NCBI RefSeq assembly: GCF_033115175.1
Contig: NC_084837.1
Span: forward strand, 22,134,266-22,198,265
Reading direction: 5' to 3'
Origin: Lepus europaeus
Lineage: Eukaryota > Chordata > Mammalia > Lagomorpha > Leporidae
Length of the DNA: 64,000 nucleotides
Shown here: positions 11,749 through 22,115 of the stretch, one piece after another
How the letters are laid out: every line of letters begins with the position of its first letter
Position numbering within the stretch: position 1 is the stretch's first letter
Translations under genes and position numbers: made by a program
The notes under the pieces: generated by a model
The model's database searches: none
Told to the model about the DNA's origin: nothing
The model's input: the letters and a program-made list of their open reading frames with translations, nothing else

Positions 11749-12422
11749 TGCAGCTGGCAATGTGGCATAGTGGGTTAAGCTGCCATCTATGACACAGGCA
11801 TCCCAGATGGGAACTGGTTCAAGTCCTGACTGCTCCACTTCCAATCCAGCTCCCTGATAATGCACCTGGGAAAGCAGTAAAGGATAGGCCAAATCCTTGG
11901 GCCCCTGCACTCACGTGGGAGACCTAAAAGAAGCTCCTGGCTCCTGGTTTCAGCCTGGTCTAGTCCTGGCAGTTTATATATTTGGGGAAAGTACTAGCAT
12001 GTAAAAGATCTCTCTTTTTCTCTCTCCCTCTCTCTATGTAACTCTTCCTTTCAAATTTTAAAAACTTGAGCTGGCGCCACAGGTCAATAGGCTAATCCTC
12101 CACCTGCGGCACTGACACCCCGGGTTCTGTCCCGGTTGCCCCTCTTCCAGGCCAGCTCTCTGCTGTGGCCCAGGAGGGCAGTGGAGGATGGCCCAAGTGC
12201 TTGGGCCCTGCACCCGCATGGAAGACCAGGAGAAGCACCTGGCTCCTGGCTTCGGATCAGCGTGGTACGCTGGCCGCAGTGTGCCGGCTGCAGCGGCCAT
12301 TGGAGGGTGAACCAACGGTAAAGGAAAACCTTCCTCTCTGTCTCTCTCTCTCTCTCACTGTCCACTCTGCCTGTCCAAAAAAAAAAAAAAAAAAAAAACT
12401 TGAAAAAAAAAAATGAAAAAAA
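11749..12422 (+). mobile_element. CSINE interrupted in its A-tail
   Basis: TSD AACATAAGACTGTG (11735-11748) against AACATAAGACTCTG (12423-12436), one mismatch, brackets it. A younger SINE (12070-12394) sits in its A-rich 3' end. Confidence 0.93.
12070..12394 (+). mobile_element. CSINE, GC-rich subfamily, inside another SINE's tail
   Basis: The duplication AAAACTTGA (12061-12069, 12395-12403) places it in the A-rich tail of the older copy. It ends in CTGTCC plus over 20 A. Confidence 0.95.
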
Positions 12423-12663
12423 AACATAAGACTCTGGGAACCAAACCCATGAATTGGAGAGTAGAGATCAGATATCCAAACCATAGCAATCGGATTACTG
12501 AAAATTCTCTTTGCCCATTTATCGATTATTACAATGTGCATAGCACAGATTAGGCCTTCTGAAATCATCAGTAATGTACAATCAGTAAGCTGGTAGTCTC
12601 AACATTAGGAGAGGGGAAGCCTCACTGTAGATTCTAGACCCCACCCTTTTTCTGTCTCTAACA

Positions 12664-12995
12664 ATTTTTTTTAAAGATTTATTTATTTATTTCAAAGTCA
12701 GAGTTATAGAGAGGCAGAAGCTGAGAGAGAAAGAGGTCTTCCATCTGCTGGGTCACTCCCCAAATGGCTGCAATGGCCGGAGCTGTGCTGATCTGAAGTC
12801 AGGAGCCAGGAGCTTCTTCCAGGTCCCCAACATGGGTGCAGGGGCCCAAGCACTTGGGCCATCTTCTACTGCTTTCCCAGGTCATACCAGAGAGCTGGAT
12901 TGTAAGAGGAACAGCCAGGACTAGAACCGGTGCCCATATGTGATGCCATCATTGCAGGCAGTGGCTTCACCTGCTATGCCACAGCACCAGCTCCA
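12664..12995 (-). mobile_element. CSINE with perfect TSD
   Basis: A 12-bp duplication CTGTCTCTAACA lies at 12652-12663 and 12996-13007. Confidence 0.96.
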
Positions 12996-13179
12996 CTGTC
13001 TCTAACATTTGCTGTCTATTCCTTGGACTTTGTATGTTCTCATCTTTTGGCTACAGAATTTCTCTCTTTTCTCTGTGCTTTTTCAGTATTCACTTTTTAC
13101 AGAACAAGGATTTTGCGCCCTCAATTACAGAAAAATTAAGTGCTACCGCTGTTACCGTGGTTTCACTATTCTCTTTCTA

Positions 13180-13490
13180 TATTTAAAATATTTATTTGAA
13201 GGGCAGAGAGAGACAGAGAGACAGACATCTCCCATCTACTCAGTCACGCCACAAATGCTGACAGCAGCTGGGGCTGGGCTAGGTGGAAGCTAGAAGGTGA
13301 GAATGCAAATTGGACCTCTCCCGCGGTGGCAGAGACCCAGGCACTTGAGCCGTCACCTACTGCCTCTCACAGTGCTCATCCACAGAAGCTGAAGGCAGGC
13401 CCGGAGTGGGACTCAGACCCAGGTATTGGGATGTGGGATGCGGCCATCCCAAGGAGCATCTCAAGCGCTAGGCCAGATGCCTGCCCCTGC
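13180..13490 (-). mobile_element. CSINE, old diverged copy
   Basis: The reversed plan is recognisable (TATTTATTTGAAGGGCAGAG at the left, GATGCCTGCCCC at the head) but substitutions are many and no TSD is seen. Confidence 0.8.
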
Positions 13491-13529
13491 CTCTTCTCTC
13501 CTGCCCCTGCCTAATTTGCACGTTACCCT

Positions 13530-13860
13530 GTGTAGGTCCAGCAGCTCTTCGGTTGTTTATCCATCAAGTATTCGTGGAGCACCTACTTTGTACTGGGCTC
13601 TGGTATGAGGATAACATTTGGCTCATGCCCTTTGGCACTTTATATTCCAACATAAGAACTAGAACATTGTACTGCCGATTTTAATGGAATGCAGTAAAGG
13701 CAAAGCTATGCAGGGGGGGTTCCTGACACACAGAAGGACATTTACCAAGATCAGGAAAGGCAAGGCCTGAATGATGCTTAGAGTGAGGCTAAGTATGCTG
13801 GGAGAGAGAGGGCAAGAAAGTACCAGCCTCTGGGTAGGCTTACGTACCCTGGCATCCTTA
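13530..13860. mobile_element. Ancient mammal-wide repeat, L2/MIR class
   Basis: ATTCGTGGAGCACCTACTTTG, CTGGGCTCTGGTA and later GGCAAGGCCTGAATGATG follow a widespread old mammalian repeat in order. Family and orientation are uncertain. Confidence 0.45.
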
Positions 13861-14046
13861 GTGGGGAGAAGTACACTGACATCTGCAACTACCAGATGCA
13901 CTAATTAAATAAAATGGATTGTGGATAGATAGAAAGTAGATTAGATGAAAATGTATGTGATTAAGTATATGTAGTAAAATGTCAATTATACAGTCTACCT
14001 GATTAACATATTATTTGTAAAATTCTTTTTAACTCTTTCATAAAAT

Positions 14047-14100
14047 TTTTTAAAAGATTGATTTATTTAAAAGGCAGAGTTACAGAGAGCTGGAGAGACA

Positions 14101-14144
<44 letters not shown>

Positions 14145-14383
14145 TTCCATCCTCTGGTTCATCCCCAAATGGCCACAACAGCCAGGGCTGGACCAGGCCT
14201 AAGGCAGGAGCCAGAAGCTTCTTCAGGGTCCCTACATGGATGCAGGGGCCCAAGCACTGGGGCCATCTTCTGCTGCTTTCCTAGGTGCATTAACAGGGCT
14301 AGATTGGAAGTGAAGCATCCATATATATGAGATGCTGGTGTCACAGACAGTGGCTTTACCTGCTATGCCACAGTGCCAGCCCC
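14047..14383 (-). mobile_element. CSINE with expanded (GA)n
   Basis: The tail at left reads TTAAAAGATTGATTTATTT. The internal purine tract is a (GA)n run at about 14099-14136, and the head ends in AGTGCCAGCCCC. Confidence 0.92.
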
Positions 14384-15709
14384 TTTTGTAAAACTTTTCA
14401 TAATAAAACATCTGAAACAGTTTTTGGCATAGTTGAACACCATATTAAATACTGCAGAAGAAACACAGAGTGAACTTACACTCATGAAATAGAAGCTGAG
14501 GTAGTAGAAAGAAGCAAAAAGACTGAAAAAAATTAAAATGTCGAAAAATGTGAATAATATCAAGAATTCTAATATACATTTGATTGATGTTGTAAAAAAA
14601 TAGGAAGGAGAGGCCGGTGCCGCGGCTCAATAGGCTAATCCTCCGCCTGCAGTGCTGGCACACAAGGTTCTAGTCCTGGTCAGGGTGCCGGTAGCTCCTC
14701 TTCCAGGCCAGCTCTATGCTGTGGCCCAGGAGGGCAGTGGAGGATGGCCCAAGTCTTTGGGCCCTGAACCTGCATGGGAGACCAGGAGAAGCACCTGGCT
14801 CCTGGCTTCAGATCAGCGCGGTGTGCCAGCCGCAGTGAACCAGCCGCGGCAGCCATTGGGGGTGAACCAATGGAAAAGGAAGACCTTTCTCTCTGTCTCT
14901 CTCTTGCTGTCCACTCTGCCTGTCCAAAAAAAAAAAAAAAAAAATAGGAAGGAGAAAAATGAGGCAAAAGAATTCTTTAAAGGATATCTCTCTCTCACTC
15001 TTCATTTCAAATAAGTAAAAATAAGCTTAAAAGAAAGAACACATAAAGGGAAAAGAGAAGACATTCGAAAGGATATAATTACGCAGTAGGGTGACTGTTG
15101 ATAATAGCAATGTACTGTATGTGTCTCTTTAAAAAATTGGGAGAAAGGATTTTTAATATATTCACCATAAAGAAATGATAAATATTTGAGGAGACAGGTA
15201 TGTTTTCTGTGATTGGACATTACATAATATATACATGTGTTGAGCCATCCCATGGTACCCAGTAAATATGTACAATGTTTAAGTGACTGTTAAAATTTTA
15301 TAAAATTATTAAAATTTTAAAAAAATAAAAGGCAACAACATAAATAATAAACACACTAAAAGCTCTTGAATAATACAAAAGAAGGTATAAAAAGAAAAAA
15401 TAACAAACAATACATGGTGCAAATGAAAAGAAAATGGATATCAAGCAAAACAAAACCTGGGTTGATCATATTAAATGTAAATTCAACAAAATTCTTTGGC
15501 TGAAAAATTATAATTCGATATCAAAAGCAAAGCTTAGCCATGCATCATTTTATAAAGATGCATTTTAAATGTAAAGACAACCAATAAAATGAAGAGCTTG
15601 GCTTCTTACATGTGGATGTAGAAAGCTATAAAATGTCACATCCGAATTTATGATTTACAAAAAGACAAGCAGCAAGTTCACTGCTTTTCTTATCTGTGAT
15701 AAAGTGCAG
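14384..15709 (+). mobile_element. Ancient L1-like AT-rich sequence, low certainty
   Basis: Blocks such as ATGCATTTTAAATGTAAAGACA near 15558-15580 resemble the start of L1 ORF2, and the AT-rich, frame-broken composition fits a very old L1. Stretches around 15020-15440 cannot be assigned. The SINE at 14612 interrupts it. Confidence 0.35.
14612..14937 (+). mobile_element. CSINE, GC-rich subfamily, long TSD
   Basis: An 18-bp perfect duplication, seven A followed by TAGGAAGGAGA, lies at 14594-14611 and 14938-14955. The perfect repeat argues for a young insertion. Confidence 0.97.
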
Positions 15710-15720
15710 AAGTCCAGCTG

Positions 15721-16012
15721 GGGGGTCAGCGCTGTGGCATAGAGGGTAAAAGCAGTGCTGGCATCCCATATGGGTGCCAGTTTGAGTGCCAGCTGCTCCA
15801 CTTTCGATCCAGCTCCCTGCTGTGGCCTGGGAAAGCAGTGGAAGATGGCTGAAGTGCTTGTGTTCTTGCACTAGTGTGGGAGAACCAGAACTTTGGATTG
15901 GCCCAGCTCTGGCTGTTGCGGACATTTGGGGAATGAACCAGTGGATGGAAGACCTCTCTCTTTCTCTCTCTGCCTCTGTCTTTCAAGTAAATAAATAAAT
16001 GTTTTAAAAATA
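15721..16012 (+). mobile_element. CSINE with perfect TSD
   Basis: The 11-bp duplication AAGTCCAGCTG lies at 15710-15720 and 16013-16023. The tail is AAATAAATAAATG. Confidence 0.95.
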
Positions 16013-16640
16013 AAGTCCAGCTGAACTAAAATCTAAGAAGAGCCAAGGATAGATGGGACATGACCACTGACTTACTAGGCAAGATTCTACTAGGCACCCC
16101 TAAGGTAGATCTGGCCAAGGCAATTGCATGGGAAGTAACTGCACAGTGACTCCTGTTGTTAATTTAACTATTAACACTCTTATGTATGATGCCATTGATC
16201 AACCGAGGTTCTTGACTGAGCTGCCAAGGCTATGGAAGCCTTTTGAATCCGCAATCTCTATCAGTATTTAGACAAGGCCACAAGCAAAGTGGAAGTTCTC
16301 TCTTCCCTTCAGAGAAAAGTACCTCAGGAAACCCATGTATTCTTGGCAACTTTTTCTCCATACACCCGCTGAATGTTCAAAGAAGACATTGGGCAAAAGG
16401 CTCCTTGTGATGCCGAAGCCAACAAGTCTTCTCTTGTGAGAAGACTGCTAAATGCTATCCAGACCCTTCTTCTTTATTCCTTTTATTGAACAAGAGCCTT
16501 ATTCTATGGCAAGAAGGACAGCAAGAACTATTTCCATTAAAACATTCATTGAAAATTTATTGGGAAGGAAATGGGGGGAGCCCTCCACCTCTGTGGAGTA
16601 ACAGAAATACAAGCTGGGCTGCAGACTACTGAGAAGGAGA
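16013..16640. other. Unassigned sequence holding a 201-bp L1 duplicate
   Basis: Flanks of the duplicate at 16125-16325 match no family I recognise. No ORF of note is present. Confidence 0.45.
16125..16325 (-). repeat. 201-bp near-perfect copy of L1 3' sequence
   Basis: Identical to 18092-18292 apart from one C/T difference near position 131 of the block. The source lies in the 3' region of the minus-strand L1 1.4 kb downstream. The copy has no poly(A)/poly(T), no TSD and sharp ends (CAAT before, AGGAAACCC after), so it is not a retrotransposition product. The other L1 3' ends in the window (20.8 and 48.6 kb) differ at many sites. Confidence 0.95.
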
Positions 16641-17689
16641 GACCCATCTCAGAGAATCAAGGATATGGATCCTGCCTAAGACTGAGGTTTAATCACAGTA
16701 AAGGAGAAGGCCCCATCCCCCTCTGTCAGTCTAACAAGCATTGAGGAACCTGCAAGAGACCCTGTTTAAATAAAGACTGCAGACCTTGAAAACAACCAGC
16801 TGGTAAAGCAGTTCCCAGCCCATGCAAAAGATATCACCAAGGATCTGGAAGCCTGTGGGGCATGGAGGGTAACATAGCAACAATGATCCTCAAACTCAGT
16901 GCAACTCCTAATTAAATTAACTCCTCATCCATTTCCCCCCTCCCGCTCAACAAAGTTTGGAGGAAAGATAGGTGTTTCCAGGGAGATTAAAGCTGTTGAG
17001 CTCAATTCTATTTTCCTATACAATTGTTAGTTTTTCAACAAAATATTAAGAAGCAGACAAAAAGGCAAGAAAAAAATAACAGACACCCAAGAGGCAAAAC
17101 AATCATTAGAAGCAGACACAGGTATAACAAGATACGTAGAATTACGTGAGAAGGAATTGAAAATAGCCATGGTAATATGTCAAAGACTCTAATGGAAAAC
17201 GTGATCAATGTGAAAGATCCGATGGACAAATTAGCAGAGAGGAAAAAACTCCAAGGAAATATTGAATAGAATTGCTAGAAATAAAAATTACAGTAACAGA
17301 CATGAAGAAAGCATTTACTGTATAGATGTAACCATGTATGGAAAGGATAAGTAAATGTGAAGATAGGTCCATAGAAATTAGGTAAAAGAGAAATAGGAGA
17401 GGACATCCAAGAGTTATGGGATGTTATACAATATAATATACATGTGATTGGAATTCAAAAGCAGAGGAGAAAGAGCATGGAACAGAGAATTAACTACTAA
17501 CAGTTTTCATAAATTGAAGCAATCAACACTGAACAAACATCCAGGAAGATCAGAAAACATCAAGAAAGATAAATATCACAACAAACATACACAAGCAGTC
17601 ATATTTAACTACTGAAAACAAAAATTTAAAGGTTGGGAAAAGATATGTTCTACAAACATCCTATGAAAATGTATAAAGTCATTATTTTA
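16641..17689 (+). mobile_element. Ancient L1 (L1M/HAL1-like), 5' and ORF1-like part
   Basis: Sequence resembles the 5' region and ORF1 of old mammalian L1s in forward orientation: a purine-rich 5' part, then an AGAAATAAAAATTACAGTAACAG-like coiled-coil segment and AACATCCAGGAAGATCAGAA near 17540. Every frame is broken. It is split at 17689 by the large minus-strand L1, across whose far TSD ancient L1 sequence continues. Confidence 0.6.
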
Positions 17690-17807
17690 CTTTTTATTTT
17701 TTTGAAAAATAATTTTTTATTTTAAAATATATTTAAGAGAAGTTAACAAGGATAAGACAGAGTTTCCATATACACCACACTCCATTTCCCTTATTATTTT
17801 CCCCCTT
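17690..17807 (-). repeat. Extra 3' segment beyond the usual L1 end
   Basis: Other L1 3' ends here (20.5 and 48.35 kb) go directly from ATTAAATAAAAG into poly(A). This copy continues for ~118 bp before its terminal A-rich tract, still inside the TSD. In reverse the extra part holds GGTGTATATGGAAACTCTGT, like the terminal block of older L1 families. It may be a 3' transduction or a subfamily feature. Confidence 0.55.
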
Positions 17808-18879
17808 AAAATCTTTTATTTAATGAGTACAAATTTCATGAGTACAACTTTAGGAATATAGTGATTCTTCCCACCTTACCTGCCCTCCCACCCCCACTCG
17901 AAAACCACCACCTCCTCCTCCTCCCATTCCCAGTCTTATTCTCCATTAAGATTCTTTTCAGTTAACTTTATACATATAAGACTAACTCTATGCTAAGTAA
18001 AGATTTAAACAATTTGCATACACACAAAAAAAAACTGTTTCAGAACAAATTTTACAATTCTCATAATATAACTCATTAAGGACAGAGGTCCTGCATGGGA
18101 AGTAACTGCACAGTGACTCCTGTTGTTAATTTAACTATTAACACTCTTATGTATGATGCCATTGATCAACCGAGGTTCTTGACTGAGCTGCCAAGGCTAT
18201 GGAAGCCTTTTGAATCTGCAATCTCTATCAGTATTTAGACAAGGCCACAAGCAAAGTGGAAGTTCTCTCTTCCCTTCAGAGAAAAGTACCTCCTTTGGTG
18301 GCCACTTCTTTCCACTGTGTGTCTCTCACCAAGATTCTTCATGTAGAACATTTTTTTTTTGCCACAGTGTCTTGTCTTTCCATGCCTGAAATGCTCTCAT
18401 GCGTTTTTCAGCCAGACTAGGAAGCCTTAAGGGCTGATTCTGAGGTCAGAGTGCTGCTTAAAGTGATTGTCATTTTATGAATCTGCTGTGTGGTCTGCTT
18501 CCTATGTTGGAACATTCTCTGCTTTTTAAGTCTATCTATTATTATTACCAGACATTTGATCTTATTTATATGATCCCCTTAACACTTAATCCTATCTATA
18601 TGATCACTTTAACACTTAATATGGTCACTTTAACCCTTAAGATGGCATTTTACTACCCAGCTTAATGGGATTTGGGGTCCCATGGCAAGTTTTTAAACTG
18701 TACCCTTAGAAGTAACTCTGTAGAAATGTATGCAGAACTATACTGCTTTACAGTTACAAACTTCCTCCTCTCTTTTTTATTCCTGCTTTTATTTTTTACT
18801 GAGATATATTTTCAATTGACTTTATACACATATGATTAACTCTATGTTATGGCTTATTTCACCAAGTATGATGTTTTCC

Positions 18880-20484
18880 AGATTCATCCATTTTGTTGCA
18901 GATGACCATATTTCATTTTTTTTACTGCTGTGTGGTATTCCACAGAGTATGTATTCCACAATTTCTATATCCAGTTTTCAATTGATGGGCATTTAGCTTG
19001 ATTCCATGTCTTAGCTATTGTGAATAGAGCTGCAATAAACATAGGGGTGCAGATAACTCTTATTGGATGATCTCCCTTGGTTAATTCCCAGGAGTGGGAT
19101 GGCTAGGTCATAGGGTAAGTCTATATTCAGATTTCTGAGGTATCTCCAAACTGTCTTCCATAGTGGTTTTATCAGTTTACATTCCCACCAACAGTGGAGT
19201 AGGGTACCTTTTTCCCCACATCCTTGCAAACATTTGTTGTTTGTTGACTTCTGTGTGAAAGCTGTTTTAATTGGGGTGAGGTGAAACCTCATTGTGATTT
19301 TGACTTACATTTCCCTGATGATTAGTGATCCCAAACACTTTTTCATGTGTCTGTTGGCTGTTTGTATTTCCCCTTTAGAAAAATATCTGTTAAGTCTTTT
19401 GCCCATTTCTTAACTGGATTGTTTTGTTGTTGTGGAGTTTTTTGATCTCTTTACACATTCTGGTTATTAATCCTTTATTAGTTTCATATTTTGCAAATAA
19501 TTTCTCCCATTTTGTGGTTTACCTCTTCACTTTCCCCACTGTTTCTTTTGCAGTACAGAAACTTCTCAATTTGATGTAACTCTGTTTGTTAATTTTGGCT
19601 TTGATTGCCTGTGCCTGTGGGGTCTTTTCCAAGAATTCTGTGCCAATATCTTGCAGGGGTTCCCCAGTGTTCTCTAATAATTTGATGGTAGCACATTGTA
19701 GATTTAGGTCTTTAATCCTTTTGAATGGGTTTTTGTATAAGGTATAAGGTAGGGGACCTGCTTAATACTTCTGTATGTGGAGATCCAGTTTTCCCAGCGC
19801 CATTTGTTGAAGAGACTGTCCTTGCTCCAGGGATTGGTTTTAGCTCCTTGGTCAAATATAAGTTGGTTGTAGAAACTTGGGTTGATTTTTGGCATTTCTA
19901 TTCTGTTCCATTGGTCTATCCATCTGTTTTTGTACCAGTACCAGGCTGTTTTGATTATAACTGCCTTGTAGTATGTCTTGAAATCTGATATTGTGATGCC
20001 TCCCTCTTTGTTTTCATTGTATAAGATATCTTTAGCTATTCGAGGTCTCCTGTGTTTCCATATGAATTTCAACATCATTTTTTTTCTAGATCTGAGAAGA
20101 ATGTCTTTGATATTTTGACTGATATCGCATTGAATCTGTAAATTGCTTTTGGAAGAATGAACATTTTGATGATATTAATTCTTCCAATCCATGAACATGG
20201 AAGATTTTTCCATTTTTTTTGTATTTTCCTCTATTTCTTTCTTTAAGAAAGAAAGTTTTGTAATTCTCATCATAGAGATCTTTGACATCCTTGGTTAAAT
20301 TTATTCCAAGGTATTTGATTTATTTTTGTAGCTATTGTGAATGAGATTGATCTTAGAAGTTCTTTCTCAGCCATGGCATTGTCTGTATACAAAAGCTGTT
20401 GATTATCACTTCTCAGCCTTTTGCCTAAGATCAAAGGCTGTTGATTTTTGTGTTTTGATTTTTACATCTGCTATGTTACCAAAC
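18880..20484 (-). pseudogene. L1 ORF2 C-terminal part, broken
   Basis: Minus-strand frames encode the end of an L1 ORF2 protein (endonuclease/reverse transcriptase). A 19.7-20.08 kb frame carries [13 protein letters not shown] and [20 protein letters not shown], typical downstream of the RT core. A 19.0-19.3 kb frame carries a CX3CX7HX4C motif ([18 protein letters not shown]), the C-terminal cysteine region. Frames are separated by stops and frameshifts. The U2 fragment interrupts this part, and the nested L1 separates it from the rest of ORF2. Confidence 0.9.
20404..20436 (+). pseudogene. U2 snRNA 5'-end fragment inside L1
   Basis: About 33 bp match the first ~29 nt of vertebrate U2 snRNA with three or four substitutions (ATCACTTCTCAGCC, then TTTTGCCTAAGATCAA). 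A 9-bp direct repeat GCTGTTGAT at 20395-20403 and 20437-20445 brackets it, and the interrupted L1 ORF2 reads on either side. No poly(A) tail and no U2 sequence beyond this point. It cannot encode a working snRNA. The match is from memory. Confidence 0.75.
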
Positions 20485-22115
20485 TCTTTTTTTTCTTTTT
20501 TTTTAACTTTTATTTAATGAATATAAATTTCCAATGTACAGCTTATGGATTACAATGGCTTCCCCCTCCTATAACTTCCCTCCCACCCACAACCCTCGCC
20601 TCTCCTGCTCCCTCTCCCCTTCCATTCACATCAGGATTCATTTTCAATTCTCTTTATATACAGAAGATCAATTTAGTATATATTAAGTAAAGATTTCAAC
20701 AGTTTGCACCCACATAGAAACACAAAGTGAAACATACTGTTTGAGTACTAGTTATAGCATTAAATCACAATGTACACACATTAAGGACAGAGATCCCACA
20801 TGAGGAGCAAGTGCACAGTGGCTCCTGTTGTTGACCCTTCAAATTGACACTCTAGTTTTTGGCGCCAGTAACCACCCTAGGCTGTCGTCATGAGTTGCCA
20901 AGGCTATGGAAGCCTTCCAAGTTTGCCGACTCTGATCATATTTAGACAAGGTCATAAAAGACAGAGTGAGGATAGTAACCAATGATCCTAAGAGTGGCAT
21001 TAACCAGGTCTGAACAATTATACAGCATTAAGTGGGGAAGAGGACCATCAGTACACACAGGTTGGGAGTAGAGCCATTGGTGGTAGAGTAGAGGTTATGA
21101 TTACGAAGGAATGAGGCCCAAGTGCACTGGACAGGGTCTAGAACAAAGGACAGAGTCATTATTAGAGGAGCTAAGAAAGGTGCTGTCTAAGCTACAATTA
21201 AGTTTTCTGATTGAGAGGCAAATAGAACCTGACAGAAGGGGCTCGATAATAATCTGTTGGGCTTTAGGCCTTGTAAGTTAAGAGGCCCAGACCTATCTAT
21301 CTCTTCACATAGGGTATATCCTGAGGGAGGTGTGAACCTCCTAGGGGAAGGCACTCTGTTGACTTTCATTACTTGGCTGGCCTGGGAGGAGAGCTGGCCA
21401 GGTAAAGGCAGGGGGCATCTCTAACAAGAAATGTACAGTTCTGCCTGCAATGTTGCTGACCCTGCTTGGCCGTCCCCTCAGCTGCAGTGGTCACTTTGGA
21501 AGTTGGGCTGAGTGAAGGGCTTTTCAGCTTAGAGCCAATAAGATCTGTGGCTCTGACCTGGGCATCCTTCGACTCCAGGGCAGGTCCATTTCCAGTGATC
21601 CAACTCTTGACAGAGCTGCCAGGGCTCTTCACAAGTTGACTTCTGCTGAAGTCCAGGCTTACTACATTGAAAGCCACTGCAGTGGACTGGCCTGTTGGGT
21701 CTCCTTGAGGGCAGATCACTGTACAGATCAGCCATTAATAGCCCTGCCACCCATTGATTCTGATGCCTAGCTTTCTTTTCCTCCTGGTTTGTGTTAAAGC
21801 AGACCAGAGGATGCAAGTCAAGGGAGTGCCCGTTTCCCATCTGTAATCTTCGGTGGCCTGAACTACAAGTCTATAGTCACAGGCATGTTCTGTAGTAGTT
21901 TTTCTAAGGTAGACAATGCCCATGAGGAAAATTATATTCTCACTTAAAAACTTTCTTTCCCTTTGGTCTGAAAGGGAGGTTTTTTCTACTTACTGTATAC
22001 TTCGCTGATGGCAAAGTAAATCTAGCTATGAGATTATTATTTAAGCTCTTATTTTGGCTATGCTATTACAGAAAAATGTTCGCCATCTCTTTTATAAGTT
22101 CTAAAGATTAAATTG
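20485..22115 (-). mobile_element. 5'-truncated L1 (3' UTR only) nested in the larger L1
   Basis: Starts at reversed poly(A) (T-run then AACTTTTATTTAATG). It carries the 3' UTR also seen in part at 18.1 and 48.6 kb (CCAAGGCTATGGAAGCC, TATTTAGACAAGG) plus about 1 kb more of likely 3' UTR. ORF2 of the host resumes at about 22116. A clear TSD is not visible. Frames of up to 116 codons inside it are probably non-coding. Confidence 0.8.

Larger units (their letters stand above)
10361..12488 (-). mobile_element. MaLR-type solo LTR split by five SINEs
   Basis: The LTR's own sequence is 10361-10564, 11606-11748 and 12423-12488. In reverse it starts with TGCTATGGTTTGGATAT, passes the GTTAAGAGATGGGGGTCTTT block and ends near ATGGAAAACTGACTA, the plan of MST/THE1/MLT1 LTRs. 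No internal viral genes remain. SINEs at 10587, 10925, 11281, 11749 and 12070 interrupt it. Confidence 0.75.

Noticed and set aside
20404..20436. Functional U2 snRNA gene
   Set aside because: Only the first ~29 nt are present; Sm site and stem-loops are missing.
21369..21719. 116-codon minus-strand frame
   Set aside because: It lies in the 3' UTR of the nested L1; no domain is recognised.
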